A DNA stretch of 64,000 bases from Paludicola sp. MB14-C6. GTDB taxonomy: Bacteria; Bacillota; Clostridia; Oscillospirales; Ruminococcaceae. Positions 10,155 to 20,488 of this stretch are shown here, piece by piece. How positions within the stretch are numbered: the stretch's first letter is position 1; every line of letters starts with the position of its first letter. The stretch lies in contig NZ_CP133133.1 of assembly GCF_030908625.1 (NCBI RefSeq), forward strand, positions 62,001 through 126,000. The letters run 5' to 3'. The position numbers and the translations under genes are program-made. The notes beneath the pieces are model-generated. The model worked only from the letters and a program-made list of their open reading frames with translations, searched no databases and was not told the DNA's origin.

Positions 10155-13100
10155 TTGAAAATTGTATTTATAACCGTGTCTTCTCCGGCAATAAAATCTT
10201 TAATTGAGTCCAATAAGCTAATATCTGAAAAATATCCAAATGCATTGGAACTTTCTTTGTTTTATGCAACATCTGAATTTAGTGAAAAAAAGCTTAATAA
10301 AATGATTGATTGTATTATAAATGCTGATTTAGTGTTTGTTGACCTTATGGGAAGTCCATCCTTAATTGTAAAAGCTGTATATAAGGGGCTTGAAAGCTGC
10401 AAAGGAAATGTTATTTCATATGGAAATTCAGCAAGAGAATTCTTGCGTTTGGGTAAATTCTCTGCAAGTGAAATGAAATCAGACAGCATGAAAGAACCAA
10501 GTATGGAATCAATAAAAAAGATGCAGAGCATGGCTGAAAAAATGGGCAAAATCATGCCTGGAAAAATGCGTGATATGCGAAACTACTCACTAATAATAAA
10601 GTACTTCAAGATAGCAAATAGACATAATATTTATAATATGTTATTGCTCATTCTTAATGAGTATGGAGATTATGACAATCTTGAAAACCCACAAATGCCT
10701 TATGAAGCAGATAGCATTTCTGTGTGTGATCCTAATCACATGAAATTTTATTCTAGTGTTAGTTCATATGCAAATGAATTTGGGTTTAATGAGTTACTTC
10801 CAAATATAGCTATTATTTTTTCAGCTAATACATATCCAAATGATACCTCTAAATGCGTTTATAAAATACAAACAAGATTAAGTGAGTTTGCAAATGTAAT
10901 ACCTATTGCAGTATCAGGCAGTTTTTGTGAAAATGAAGATAAATTTAAAGAGTTTTTGCTAAACAGTACAGCTAAGCCTATTGATTTGATAATTAATGTT
11001 ATGCCGTTTAGATTAGGTGCAGGACCTATGGGTGGAGATTTTAATGCAGGAATAAATTTATTAAAAGAAGTAAATGCTCCATATCTTCATCCATTTTTTC
11101 TTACAAGAAAGACACAACAAGATTGGCTTGAATCGGTTCAAGGCTGTGGCCCGTCCGAAGTGCTTATTTCAGTTATGCTTCCAGAGCTTGATGGAGCAAT
11201 ACAAACATTTCCTATTGCTTCAAAGAGCGAAAATGAGTGTAACGAAGCCTATGATGTTGCAACTGATGAGCTTGCAATAATTGAAGAACGTGTAGAAAAA
11301 CTAGCTTCTTGTGTTAAAAAGCAGATTAATTTAAGAACAAAGCCAAATAGCGAAAAACGAGTTGCAATAATATGTTATAACTATCCTCCTGGGGAGGGTA
11401 ACCTCTTTGGTGGAGCATTTTTAGATACATTTGCTTCGATTGAGTCAATACTTAAAAATCTAAACCAAGAAGGATATAGTGTAAATACGCTTAGCAAAGA
11501 TGAATTAATGAATATTTTTACAGCAGGTAAAGCGGTTAATTCAGGAAAATATGATTGCAATTGGGATGATATGATTGAATATCCTGTAAAAAAATATTCA
11601 GCTGAAAGTAAAGTAACGGCGGAATGGGGAAAAGCACCTGGAAATGTTATGGCAAACGAAAATAACTTTTTAATTCCAGGAACTATTCAAAAAAATGTAT
11701 TTGTTGGATTACAGCCTTCAAGAGGCATACATGAAAACGTTGAAAAAGCCTACCATGACAAAACATTACCTCCTCATCATCAATACATTGCTTTTTATCA
11801 ATGGTTAAAAAATGAATTTAAAGCAGATGCAATTATTCATGTTGGAACACATGGTACACTTGAGTTTTTGATGGGAAAGGAATGCGGAATGAGTGGGAAT
11901 TGCTACCCTGACAAATTGATAGCAGATATACCACATACATATTTATATTATTGTGGAAATCCATCAGAAGCAGTAATTGCTAAACGTCGTTCTCATGCAA
12001 ACATAGTAAGCTATCAGCCACCGGTATTTGTTGAAAGTGAATTGTATGATGATTACCTTTCTTTATCAACTGAGATTGACCATTATAGACAAGCACTTAT
12101 ACTATCACCTCAAAGTGCAAATGAAATATTAGCAAATATTTATAAGAAAGCAAAACAAATAAATCTACCAGAGGAGTTAGAGGTGCTTGAAAATGAGCTT
12201 TATAGAATGAGCACCAGCTTAATTCCTAAAGGACTTCATGTGTTTGGTAATGGATATTCACAAGAAGAAGGTAAAGCTTATGCAAGAGGTTTAATTCGCT
12301 ATAACAGAAATGGATATCGTGCATTATGTGACCTTATTGCCCAATCAGAAAAATTAGATATTAACAATTTGGAAAGCTCAAAAAATTGCAATGCACTTGC
12401 AAAAGAATTGTTTAATTATTATATGAATAATGACAAATTACCTGAGGTTTCATATATTGATAAGAAGAATAAAGAAGATTTTTTAAATACCTTAAATTAT
12501 GCTAAAAAAATATCAATAGATGCTTGTCAAAACAATGAGATACAGGGTATGCTTAAAACTTTATGTGGTGAATATAATCCGGCAAAACTGGCAGGTGATA
12601 TTTACAGAGCACCTGAGGTTTTGCCATGTGGTGGAAACGTATATCAATTTGACCCACGTCTTGTTCCATCCATTACAGCATTTGAGCGTGGTAAAAGAGT
12701 ATGCGATAATACATTAGAAGCATATTTTAAAGAAGAAAAATCATATCCACAGTCTACTGCGGTAATTTTGTGGGGACTTGAAACTTCACGTACTCAAGGC
12801 GAAACATTTGCTCAAATTTTATCTTATTTGGGTGTTAAAATTAGTAATAAATCAAATGTTTGGGAAATGAAATTTGACATTATCCCAATAAATGAACTAA
12901 ATCGTCCTCGTATAGATGTAACTATAAATATTTGTGGATTTTTCAGAGATATGTTTCCTAACTTAATTGAAGGTTTAGATGACTTGTTTGTAAAGTTATA
13001 TGAACTTGATGAAACTGATGAAGAGAATTATTTTAAGGCTCACAGCAAAAAAATCTATAAAAAGCTGTTAGAAGAAGGTTATGAGGAGCAAGATGCAAAG

Positions 13101-13829
13101 GAGCTAGCAATCTCAAGAATATTTGGACCTAAAGAAGGCGAATATGGCACAGGAATAACAGGTATTATAGAAACTAAAAATTGGGAAACTGAATCTCAGA
13201 TTGGAGAGTCATTTATTGCAAGCTTAAAGCATGTATATAATCGAAGAATGCATGGCAGAAGTGTACATGGTTTATATGAACGTAATCTGAAATGCGTGGA
13301 TATTGTATCTCAGCTAAGAAGTAACCATGAGTATGAAATCACAGATTTAGACCATTATTATGAATTTTTCGGTGGACTTTCAAAGTCTGTTGAGTTAGCA
13401 AAAGGTACAAAAGCAAAAATGTTTATTACCGATACAACAGAAGAAAAAATTCATACCGAAACGGTTGATAAGTCAATTGCACGGGGAATACGAACAAGAG
13501 TGCTAAATCCAAAATGGATTGATGGAATGTTAAGTCATTCATATCATGGTGCGCAAAAAATTGCAGAGCGTTTTGAAAATGTACTGGGATTATCTGCAAC
13601 TACAAATAGTGTTGATGAGTGGATTTATGATGATTTGCATAAAAGCTATGTTGAAGATGAAGAGCTTCGTAATCGCATGATTGAAAATAACCCTCATGCG
13701 TATATGAATATATTAGAGCAAATGATGGAGTATAATTCACGTGGTTACTGGAATGCAACACAAGAACAGCTTGATAAGATAAAGCAAGTTTATTTGGAAA
13801 TTGAAGATAAAATAGAAGAAACAGTGTAA
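10155..13829 (+). CDS. CobN/BchH-like large chelatase subunit
   Basis: 1224 residues, the usual CobN length. In cobaltochelatase and Mg-chelatase this subunit binds the tetrapyrrole and metal, and the AAA+ partners supply the energy. The family signature [17 protein letters not shown] lies at about 562-578, followed by [23 protein letters not shown] 10155 directly follows the ATPase stop and has GGTGG upstream. With BchI- and BchD-like genes next and a B12 riboswitch in front, it is a predicted cobalt (or nickel) chelatase. The absence of other corrin-ring genes here argues for handling an imported corrinoid or precursor rather than de novo synthesis; this is inference. Confidence 0.88.
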   Translation: MKIVFITVSSPAIKSLIESNKLISEKYPNALELSLFYATSEFSEKKLNKMIDCIINADLVFVDLMGSPSLIVKAVYKGLESCKGNVISYGNSAREFLRLGKFSASEMKSDSMKEPSMESIKKMQSMAEKMGKIMPGKMRDMRNYSLIIKYFKIANRHNIYNMLLLILNEYGDYDNLENPQMPYEADSISVCDPNHMKFYSSVSSYANEFGFNELLPNIAIIFSANTYPNDTSKCVYKIQTRLSEFANVIPIAVSGSFCENEDKFKEFLLNSTAKPIDLIINVMPFRLGAGPMGGDFNAGINLLKEVNAPYLHPFFLTRKTQQDWLESVQGCGPSEVLISVMLPELDGAIQTFPIASKSENECNEAYDVATDELAIIEERVEKLASCVKKQINLRTKPNSEKRVAIICYNYPPGEGNLFGGAFLDTFASIESILKNLNQEGYSVNTLSKDELMNIFTAGKAVNSGKYDCNWDDMIEYPVKKYSAESKVTAEWGKAPGNVMANENNFLIPGTIQKNVFVGLQPSRGIHENVEKAYHDKTLPPHHQYIAFYQWLKNEFKADAIIHVGTHGTLEFLMGKECGMSGNCYPDKLIADIPHTYLYYCGNPSEAVIAKRRSHANIVSYQPPVFVESELYDDYLSLSTEIDHYRQALILSPQSANEILANIYKKAKQINLPEELEVLENELYRMSTSLIPKGLHVFGNGYSQEEGKAYARGLIRYNRNGYRALCDLIAQSEKLDINNLESSKNCNALAKELFNYYMNNDKLPEVSYIDKKNKEDFLNTLNYAKKISIDACQNNEIQGMLKTLCGEYNPAKLAGDIYRAPEVLPCGGNVYQFDPRLVPSITAFERGKRVCDNTLEAYFKEEKSYPQSTAVILWGLETSRTQGETFAQILSYLGVKISNKSNVWEMKFDIIPINELNRPRIDVTINICGFFRDMFPNLIEGLDDLFVKLYELDETDEENYFKAHSKKIYKKLLEEGYEEQDAKELAISRIFGPKEGEYGTGITGIIETKNWETESQIGESFIASLKHVYNRRMHGRSVHGLYERNLKCVDIVSQLRSNHEYEITDLDHYYEFFGGLSKSVELAKGTKAKMFITDTTEEKIHTETVDKSIARGIRTRVLNPKWIDGMLSHSYHGAQKIAERFENVLGLSATTNSVDEWIYDDLHKSYVEDEELRNRMIENNPHAYMNILEQMMEYNSRGYWNATQEQLDKIKQVYLEIEDKIEETV

Positions 13830-13842
13830 AGAGGTGAAAAAG

Positions 13843-14874
13843 TTGAATACAGAAAATGAAAAAAGAATATTTCCTTTTTGTGCTATTGTTGGACAGGAAG
13901 ATATGAAAAAAGCTCTTTTGCTAAACATTATTAACCCTAAAATTGGTGGAGTTTTAATTAGAGGCGAAAAGGGAACAGCAAAATCAACTGCAGTAAGGGC
14001 GTTAGCTGAAGTCCTTCCACTAAGAGAACAAGTTGAAAATTGCAAATTTTCTTGTGATCCAAACGATGAAAGAAATTGGTGCAGTGATTGTAAAATAAAC
14101 AATGATAAAACTGTAATCAAATTAAAAATGAAAGTTGTAAATTTACCTGTAAGTGCAACTGAAGACCGTGTTGTTGGAACACTTGATATTGAATATGCTT
14201 TAAAACATGGAGAAAAGAAATTTGAACCTGGCATACTTGCTATGGCTAACCGAAATATATTATATGTAGATGAAATTAATCTTTTGGATGACCATGTTGT
14301 AGATGTGCTTCTTGATGCAGCAGCAATGGGAGTAAATTCAATTGAAAGAGAAGGTGTTTCGTATTCTCACCCATCAAATTTTATTTTGGTAGGAACTATG
14401 AACCCAGAAGAAGGGGATTTGCGACCACAATTAATTGACAGATTTGGACTTGTTGTAGATGTGTATGGTGAAAGCGACAAAAAGAGTAGAGTTGAAGTGA
14501 TAAAACAAAGACTTGCTTTTGAAGATTCTCCAACAGATTTTATTCAATATTATGAGAAACAACAAATTTTATTAGGCGAAAAAATTAAGTCTGCAAAAGC
14601 TAAATTAAAATCAGTTACATATTCGGATAAATGCCTTGAACTAGCAGCAGATATATGTATACAAATGGGAGTTGACGGTCATAGAGCCGATATCACTTTA
14701 ATTAAGACAGCAGTAACACATGCCGCATATCAAGGACGTACTTGTGTAACAAAAGAAGATATGTATGTTGCTGCAAAACTTGCTTTACCGCACAGAATGA
14801 GAAGAAAACCATTTGAAGAGGGAACTGTTGATTTTGAGACAATCAGCAGCATTATTGATGAATATGAATTATAA
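13843..14874 (+). CDS. BchI/ChlI-like AAA+ chelatase subunit
   Basis: 343 residues. Walker [10 protein letters not shown] (about 40-48), Walker [13 protein letters not shown] (about 139-150) and the BchI-type insert with paired cysteines ([13 protein letters not shown], about 69-81) are present. TTG 13843 is preferred over GTG 13834 because GAGGTG is itself the ribosome site, six nt upstream of the TTG. The protein would form a hexameric ring with the BchD-like subunit and drive metal insertion by the CobN-like protein. The gene follows cobN with no gap and overlaps the next one. Confidence 0.9.
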   Translation: MNTENEKRIFPFCAIVGQEDMKKALLLNIINPKIGGVLIRGEKGTAKSTAVRALAEVLPLREQVENCKFSCDPNDERNWCSDCKINNDKTVIKLKMKVVNLPVSATEDRVVGTLDIEYALKHGEKKFEPGILAMANRNILYVDEINLLDDHVVDVLLDAAAMGVNSIEREGVSYSHPSNFILVGTMNPEEGDLRPQLIDRFGLVVDVYGESDKKSRVEVIKQRLAFEDSPTDFIQYYEKQQILLGEKIKSAKAKLKSVTYSDKCLELAADICIQMGVDGHRADITLIKTAVTHAAYQGRTCVTKEDMYVAAKLALPHRMRRKPFEEGTVDFETISSIIDEYEL

Positions 14875-16702
14875 TGTATTTCCGTTTGCTGCAATAGTTG
14901 GGCAAGAAAAAATTAAAAAAGCTTTAATTTTAAATTTAATCAATCCCAACATAGGTGGCGTTTTAATTAGCGGTGAAAAAGGAACAGCAAAGTCAACTCT
15001 TGTCAGAGGATTAGCTGATTTAATGGAGAATACCCAACTTATTAATCTCCCTTTGAATATAACAGAAGATAGATTGGTAGGAAGTATTGATATAAAAAAA
15101 GCGATACTTCATGGCAAAAAAGTATTGGATAGCGGCTTGCTGCAAAAAGCAAATGGCAATATTCTTTATATTGATGAAGTGAATTTGCTATCGGAGCATA
15201 TTGTAAATATACTTCTTGAAGTTTCATCTACAGGAGAAAATATAATTGAACGAGAGGGACTTTCATATCGTTTTCCATCAAAATTTGTTTTGGTTGGCTC
15301 TATGAACCCAGAAGAAGGTTTTTTAAGATCGCAATTTATTGATAGATTTGGACTTTTTGTTTTAGCAGAGGGTGAAAAAGATAAAAAATTGCGTTTTGAA
15401 ATAATTAAAAGACGATTAGAATATGAAAATAACCCTATTGAGTTTTGCAAAAAATGGAGTTATGCTACCAACTTACTTAAACTGCAAATAGAAGCAGCTA
15501 AAAAGCTGTTTTCTATTGTAAATGTAACCAAGGAAAACTTAGTTTTTGCGTCATCACTTGCTTACGAAGCAAAATGTGCAGGGCATAGAGCTGAAATAAC
15601 AATAATTGAAACAGCAAAGGCAATTGCCGCATATAGTCAAAATACAATTGTTACTGAAGATTATTTAGAGGAAGCAGCAAAGTATGTTCTTCCTCATAGA
15701 ATGAGAAAAAATGTTAATATAGAAGATTGTTGTAACAGTATTGAAAATGATGAGCGAGATATTAAGAATAACCAAGATAATTGTTCATCAACTCCCCCAA
15801 ATAGCAATATTTCAAATACATTTGAAACAAGTAATGAAAATACTCAAGATGAAGTTGAGGAAAAATGGGAAGATATAGCTAAAACCAATGAAAAACTTAA
15901 TTTTGATATAAAATTCTCAGATATTAAAAAAGCAACAGGCTCAGGAAAAAGAGCAAAGGTAAAGATTAATTCTACTAAAGGTAGATATGTTAAATATTGT
16001 TTTCCTAAAGCGAAGGTAACTGATATTGCGTTTGATGCAACAATTCGCAGTGCAGTTACGCATAAAAATAATGACAGTGAGCTAATGATATCCATAAGAG
16101 ATGAAGACATAAGACAAAAAGTCAGAGAACAACGAACGGGTGCAACTATTTTGTTTTTAGTGGATGCAAGTGGTTCAATGGGTGCACAACGTCGCATGGG
16201 TGCAGTAAAAGGTACTATTTTATCTTTACTTAATGATGCGTACCAAAAGAGAGATTTAATTGGTATGATTGCTTTTCGTAAAGAAACCGCAGAAACTTTA
16301 CTAAATATTACAAGAAGTGTTGATTTAGCACAAAAATGTTTAAAAAATTTAAAAACAGGAGGAAAATCTCCTCTTGCGTTAGGTCTTTATAAAGCTTATG
16401 AAATTTTAAAAGCAGAAAAAATTAAAAATCCACAATCATTGCAATATCTTGTAATAGTTACTGATGGAAAAGCAAATATTCCTCTTTTTACATCTGATTC
16501 AATGCAAGATGCTTTTAACATTGGTGAAAAAATACACAATGAGGGAATTGAGAGCTTAATTCTCGATACTGAAAACGGATATATTAAGTATGGATTTGCT
16601 GAGAACCTATCAAAAAAAATGGGGAGTGAATATATAAAAATACACTGTTCATCTGAATGTAAAATAAAAGAAAGTGTTATGAGTTTTATGAAAACCAAAT
16701 AA
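14858..16702 (+). CDS. BchD/ChlD-like AAA+ and VWA chelatase subunit
   Basis: 614 residues. N-terminal AAA+ domain with an intact Walker A (GEKGTAKST, about 38-46) and Walker B ([10 protein letters not shown]), an acidic/Asn-rich linker (about 290-335), and a C-terminal von Willebrand A domain with MIDAS motif DASGSMG (about 435-441) and later VTDGKAN. The start at 14858 or 14864 overlaps the BchI-like gene by 11-17 nt with no strong ribosome site, suggesting coupled translation; TTG 14813 is less likely. It is full-length, so the small subunit is a separate gene rather than a frameshift product. It is the last gene of the riboswitch operon. Confidence 0.88.
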   Translation: MNMNYNVFPFAAIVGQEKIKKALILNLINPNIGGVLISGEKGTAKSTLVRGLADLMENTQLINLPLNITEDRLVGSIDIKKAILHGKKVLDSGLLQKANGNILYIDEVNLLSEHIVNILLEVSSTGENIIEREGLSYRFPSKFVLVGSMNPEEGFLRSQFIDRFGLFVLAEGEKDKKLRFEIIKRRLEYENNPIEFCKKWSYATNLLKLQIEAAKKLFSIVNVTKENLVFASSLAYEAKCAGHRAEITIIETAKAIAAYSQNTIVTEDYLEEAAKYVLPHRMRKNVNIEDCCNSIENDERDIKNNQDNCSSTPPNSNISNTFETSNENTQDEVEEKWEDIAKTNEKLNFDIKFSDIKKATGSGKRAKVKINSTKGRYVKYCFPKAKVTDIAFDATIRSAVTHKNNDSELMISIRDEDIRQKVREQRTGATILFLVDASGSMGAQRRMGAVKGTILSLLNDAYQKRDLIGMIAFRKETAETLLNITRSVDLAQKCLKNLKTGGKSPLALGLYKAYEILKAEKIKNPQSLQYLVIVTDGKANIPLFTSDSMQDAFNIGEKIHNEGIESLILDTENGYIKYGFAENLSKKMGSEYIKIHCSSECKIKESVMSFMKTK

Positions 16703-17132
16703 AATATTAAAGTTGGTTTACGACAAAAACTAAAATTATAGTATAATTTTTTAAAATTGCATACTTATAAATTAATAAAATGTCTAAATAGTAATTGAAT
16801 ATGGCAAGTTTTAGGTCAAATTAAAAGACCTATAGACTTGTCGATTATTAATGCTGAAAAAGTTAAATAATTCCATAATTAAATTAAAATTGTTTTTTTA
16901 ATTGAATGAGAAATTTTAAACTAATAACATTAAAATGTTTCATTAGTGGATAATGGAAAAATAAAATAAATTTATATTTATTACTTTTAACATACTAATT
17001 TAATAAAATTTTTTATATGAAAAAACACTTTAATATTTGAAATGCTTGCAAGTTCTATGGATGAGTTTAAGTCTATTGAATTTTTTTAATCATTTAACAT
17101 TTAAAAAAAAGTAAATTATTGGAGGCTAACAT
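16703..17132. other. AT-rich stretch without recognisable gene
   Basis: About 430 nt of very AT-rich DNA. A small hairpin (TAGGTC with GACCTA near 16812-16832) resembles the larger one at 20181-20226. No reading frame of useful length is seen. Confidence 0.6.
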
Positions 17133-17291
17133 ATTGAAGATAAAATCATTCAATATGTAGTTTTGTTTAATCAAAAAGCGATTAAAGTCTATAAAAGAAA
17201 TGGCTTTACATATAGCACGAGCGTTCACCATTCTAAATCTAATAAGAAATTGAAATTATGCTATATGCTGAATAACAATAGGATTTTTTAA
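17133..17291 (+). pseudogene. Relic of a GNAT acetyltransferase C-terminus
   Basis: The frame from 17133 encodes IEDKIIQYVVLFNQKAIKVY then KRNGF, matching the acetyl-CoA-binding end of GNAT enzymes (N-x2-A-I-x-x-Y-x-x-x-GF). No start or N-terminal half precedes it. It is a truncated remnant. Confidence 0.6.
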
Positions 17292-17302
17292 TAAATACTA
17301 TA

Positions 17303-17340
17303 AAAACGGTACTGAGCAAAAAGCTCAGTACCGTTTTAGT
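17303..17340 (+). terminator. Intrinsic terminator
   Basis: A perfect 15-bp stem (17303-17317 with 17323-17337), five-A loop and T-run. A related hairpin ends the second HipA-like gene at 40425-40452, and both are followed by GTATGAAAGG, so the two are copies of one downstream region. Confidence 0.8.
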
Positions 17341-17377
17341 ATGAAAGGAAATATTTTAATAAAGTTTTCGATTGCAA

Positions 17378-17406
17378 TAGAAATGTTATTGTTGAAGTTG
17401 TATAAT
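17378..17406 (+). promoter_or_regulatory. Promoter module shared with the amidase genes
   Basis: TAGAAA (17378-17383), a 17-nt spacer and TATAAT (17401-17406). The surrounding 35 bp are nearly the same upstream of both amidase genes (21882-21910 and 40938-40966). Here it precedes an acetyltransferase pseudogene. Confidence 0.55.
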
Positions 17407-17503
17407 GAAAAATAAGGTAAATGGTAAAGGACTAAACTTTTTAAGTTAAATGAACTATAAAAAAATGGTAAAATAAATTAACTTTTGTTTTGGGAGTTGC
17501 ATC

Positions 17504-17746
17504 ATGAATAATAGAGTTTACTTATATTAACCAAAACTTGCTGATTTATGGTATCGTCAGAAAATATTGAATGATCCAGATACTATGAGCTATAACAAAG
17601 GGTACGAACTTGGATTTGACGGATATAATAATGAAACGGGATGTATTGATTTATCTGCTGGATTTTTAAGAATAAAGGAAGATAGAGGGATAACTTATCT
17701 TGAAATAACCAAAGAGCAATATAATGGCAGTAAAAATGTGAAGTAG
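17504..17746 (+). pseudogene. GNAT acetyltransferase N-terminal half, stop at codon 9
   Basis: ATG 17504 has GGGAG upstream and begins MNNRVYLY, then a TAA at 17528. The same frame goes on with PKLADLWYRQKILNDPDTMS and YNKGYELGFDGYNNETGCID, typical of a clostridial GNAT family, and ends at TAG 17744-17746 well short of full length. Similarity may continue in another frame to about 17790. It is a decayed gene. Confidence 0.6.
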
Positions 17747-17827
17747 TAAGGGCTAAGGACATTTATGGCGTAAGTTAAACTAGGTAATGCTTATATAAAG
17801 CTAAATGTTACAACAGAAGGAAAAACA

Positions 17828-18292
17828 ATGGTGTTAGAAAAATGTATTAAAGAAAGTTTTGTAGTTATTGGAAAAGAAGGTTCAACAGATGACGGAAAAG
17901 ATTTTATACAGAAACTTTGGAAAAATGCAAACTCAAATTTTAATGAAGTAGCACATTTAGCAAAGAAAGATGATAACTGCAAAATTTTGGGCATATGGGG
18001 TGCAATGTCCGATTTCTCTCGTTCATTCAATCCATGGGAAAGAAATTTTAGTCAAGGCTTATACCTTGCCGGTGTTGAATGTAAAGATAATTCACAATCA
18101 CCTAAAGGTTGGACTAAGTGGATTATACCTGCATACGAATATCTATATGTCAAAAATGAGAGAAGCGATACTTTTCCAAATGTAATTAAGTATTTGCAAC
18201 AAAATAGCATTTCGCTTGCTGGAGCAGTACATGATTTTAATTACCCTGAAACAGGAAAAGGATATATGTTTTTCCCTATACGCAAATTATGA
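17828..18292 (+). CDS. GyrI-like effector-binding domain protein
   Basis: 154 residues. The beta-rich fold with GIWGAMSDFSRSF, LYLAGVEC and KWIIPAYEYLYV fits the GyrI-like (AraC effector-binding) SHS2 domain, found alone or fused to HTH regulators. No DNA-binding part is present, so it would be a stand-alone small-molecule-binding protein. AGAAGG stands 9 nt before the ATG. No operon partner is visible; both sides are decayed DNA. Confidence 0.7.
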   Translation: MVLEKCIKESFVVIGKEGSTDDGKDFIQKLWKNANSNFNEVAHLAKKDDNCKILGIWGAMSDFSRSFNPWERNFSQGLYLAGVECKDNSQSPKGWTKWIIPAYEYLYVKNERSDTFPNVIKYLQQNSISLAGAVHDFNYPETGKGYMFFPIRKL

Positions 18293-18538
18293 GCAATGCA
18301 ATAGTAATATCATATAACAGCCAGACCAACTGCCCATTTTACATAATAATTTGACTTAGATAAGACTTAATATAAAGCTAAATTTTTATAGAATAATGGG
18401 GCAGACAAATTTTATATTTGTGCAGGCCCATAAGAAAAAACACCTTACATATATAGTATATAGTTCTTTCTTGCAGTTAACACAAGACAAAAATTTAATA
18501 CAATTATAATTCTATAATTTACTGAACGGAGAAATAAA

Positions 18539-19069
18539 ATGATTGAAAATATTGATTTTTTCAAATTGGCTGAGGAACGCTATTCAGTACGAAATTTTAG
18601 CAATAAAGCTATTGAAAAGAGTGTGTTAGACAAAATTTTGAAAGGTGGACATCTCGCACCAACTGCCTGCAATCGTCAGCCTCAACGAATTTTAATTATT
18701 AATAGCGAAGAAGGTATTATGAAGCTAAGAAAGTGTACTGAATGTCACTTCGGTGCTTCAGCGGCAATACTTATTTGCTACGATAAAAATGAATGTTGGC
18801 AACGTAAATACGATGGTAAGGCCAGCGGTGACATTGATGCCAGCATTGTGACAACGCATATGATGCTGGAAGCTACGGCGCTAGGTGTTGGCACAACCTG
18901 GGTCATGCACTTTATCCCAGAGACTGTTAGGGAGGAATTTGCTATTCCAACAAATATTGAGCCTGTAGCATTGTTAGTATTGGGATATCCGGCACCTAGT
19001 GCAAAGCCATTTCCAGGACATACACAATTCAGACCATTAGAAGATTTAGTATCATATAATGAGTTTTAG
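18539..19069 (+). CDS. Nitroreductase family flavoprotein, copy 1
   Basis: 176 residues, a compact nitroreductase fold. FMN-phosphate residues lie in RYSVRNF (about 14-20), with APTACNRQPQR (about 40-50), and GVGTTWVMHF (about 117-126) packs on the flavin. Such enzymes reduce nitro, quinone or enone groups with NAD(P)H; the substrate is unknown. Good ribosome site (GGAG, 9 nt). A near-identical copy lies at 38335-38865, and about 150 bp after both stops are also conserved, showing a segmental duplication. Confidence 0.88.
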   Translation: MIENIDFFKLAEERYSVRNFSNKAIEKSVLDKILKGGHLAPTACNRQPQRILIINSEEGIMKLRKCTECHFGASAAILICYDKNECWQRKYDGKASGDIDASIVTTHMMLEATALGVGTTWVMHFIPETVREEFAIPTNIEPVALLVLGYPAPSAKPFPGHTQFRPLEDLVSYNEF

Positions 19070-19230
19070 TAGTCACGTAAGTTCTTAAACAATGTTTTGA
19101 TTTAGTTGTAGACTGTAACTATTATTAGGGTAGTTATTATTCAAATAATTAAATTTTATTAAATAAACTACTCAACCTACCCTTGAGGCGACAAAACAGA
19201 TGACATAATAAATATACATATAATTCAATT
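19070..19230 (+). repeat. Conserved downstream region of nitroreductase copy 1
   Basis: About 70 bp directly after the stop (TAGTCACGTAAGTTCTTAAA and onward) are identical to 38866-38936. A second block with ACCCTTGAGGCGACAAAAC and AGATGACATAATAAATATAC matches 38971-39016. Confidence 0.75.
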
Positions 19231-19287
19231 ATATGTAATAAATATGCAAAAATACGCTATAATAGTGCATAAAAAATGTATAAAAAT

Positions 19288-19476
19288 GGTAGATATGTTT
19301 CCGATAACCACGCACGTTGAAACGATAATAATGATGACGAAATGTGGTTCGGAGGGCAAAAATTAGACTTTGACCACAACATGTTGTGGTTTTAGAGCAA
19401 TTTTTGGGCAAAAAAAGAGGCGAAAATGTCATCTGTTTGAGGCAGAAAATTGAGCAAAAATATAGATGACATAGGG
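19288..19476 (+). repeat. rlmD 3'-end/intergenic repeat, copy II (gene fragment)
   Basis: Begins with a mutated version of the rlmD C-terminus (VDMFPITTHVETIIMMTKCG in one frame) and continues with the rlmD downstream region to ATAGATGACATAGGG. No methyltransferase gene precedes it. At the point where the other copies carry the HipA-like gene it joins a different, decayed gene. Confidence 0.75.
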
Positions 19477-20175
19477 TGAATGAGGTGTTTTTAAAATTTA
19501 AAAAAGTTGTTAAGGAACTAAGAATCCATATTATATTATCAATTATCTGTATTTTAGTTATTTGCAAATGTTCTTCTTTCACTAATTTTTTCTGTATTTT
19601 ACATTTTTAAATCAACCATTAATAAATACAAATGAGTATGAAATATTTAAAATATTGGAAAACTTTGCATTTGCATATTTAACATCATTTATGTTTTATT
19701 TAATAGTGGATTTTATACCAAAGTTTAAGCGAGATATTAAGGTAAATCAATGCATAAATTATAGATTAAAAACAATAATTTCAGAAATGCGGAATGTGTT
19801 AGGAGAAAAATATATTAATAATTTTACAAAAGATAATTTTCTTGATTCTGAACTAAACCAACTTTTGAAGATGAAACTTTCAGACCATGTAAATGTTGTA
19901 AAAAAGTCATAATTATGACTTTTTTACAGTTAGAGAATACATATGACGTTAAAAATGAAATTGATAATACTTACAAATATTACGCTGTGCATATATCTGC
20001 TGATTTAATGATAATTTTAGAGAAAATATTAAAGTCTAGCTATTATACAGTTATGGAGTCTATAGTTAATCTGTCAGTAGAAATAAATCTAAAAAGTGAT
20101 ACCAATTTATTCTTTGAATATTATAAATTATCTGTACAATTAGATGAAATAAGAAAAAGTACATATGAAATCTAA
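19476..20175 (+). pseudogene. Frameshifted membrane-protein gene
   Basis: Three consecutive frames read as one protein. GTG 19476 gives a 44-codon start (VNEVFLKFKKVVKEL, then a hydrophobic helix ILSIICILVIC). Frame 2 continues from about 19590 (LYFTFLNQPLINTNEYEIF, a second hydrophobic helix YLTSFMFYLIV, then a hydrophilic helical part) to TAA 19910-19912. Frame 1 continues from about 19915 to 20175. At least two frameshifts are needed, near 19595 and 19910. The family was not recognised; the layout of two N-terminal membrane helices and a soluble helical tail resembles small membrane proteins of accessory regions. A strong terminator follows. Confidence 0.6.
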
Positions 20176-20180
20176 ATCAA

Positions 20181-20231
20181 ATAGGCTAAGCCTTAGGTCA
20201 ACTTAAGACCTACAGACTTAGCCTATTTTGG
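20181..20231 (+). terminator. Long hairpin terminator
   Basis: ATAGGCTAAG (20181-20190) pairs with CTTAGCCTAT (20217-20226), and TAGGTC pairs with GACCTA inside; TTTT follows. The end of the right arm, TAGCCTATTTTGG, is repeated 101 nt downstream at 20320-20332. Confidence 0.7.
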
Positions 20232-20284
20232 TACTATAAAAGTGTAATAGCAAGGTGCTTGAAAAAGTATTGAGCGTTTACACT

Positions 20285-20488
20285 TATTTTTTTATAATAA
20301 GAGAGTAATTGGTCTGGCGTAGCCTATTTTGGATTAACGCATCCGTCATAAAAACAGTCAGCCATCTCTTGTTATAAACATTCGATTAAGCAGGTTGAAA
20401 CTCTGATGAGCTTTCGTGTAACGAACCAAAATGAATCGTAATAAGTGTAGATGGGAAGCAATTACAAGTAAATTTTGGGAGAAGAAAA
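20285..20488 (+). ncRNA. Non-coding 5' region of the IS110-family element (candidate bridge RNA)
   Basis: About 200 nt without coding potential directly precede the DEDD transposase. In IS110-group elements this region encodes the structured bridge RNA that pairs with target and donor DNA. Only the position and lack of coding are seen here; loops and element ends were not resolved. Confidence 0.35.

Noticed and set aside
13834..13842. GTG 13834 as start of the BchI-like gene.
   Set aside because: The GTG is part of the GAGGTG ribosome site; TTG 13843 has the right spacing.
13843..16702. The chelatase genes as magnesium chelatase of chlorophyll synthesis.
   Set aside because: The B12 riboswitch, the B12-type importer and a CobN-like large subunit point to cobalt/corrinoid chemistry, and no other pigment genes are present.
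19655..20175. Two separate small genes (19655-19912 and 19915-20175).
   Set aside because: The first starts at a TTG inside a longer open stretch, and both read as successive frames of one protein together with 19476-19610; treated as one frameshifted pseudogene.
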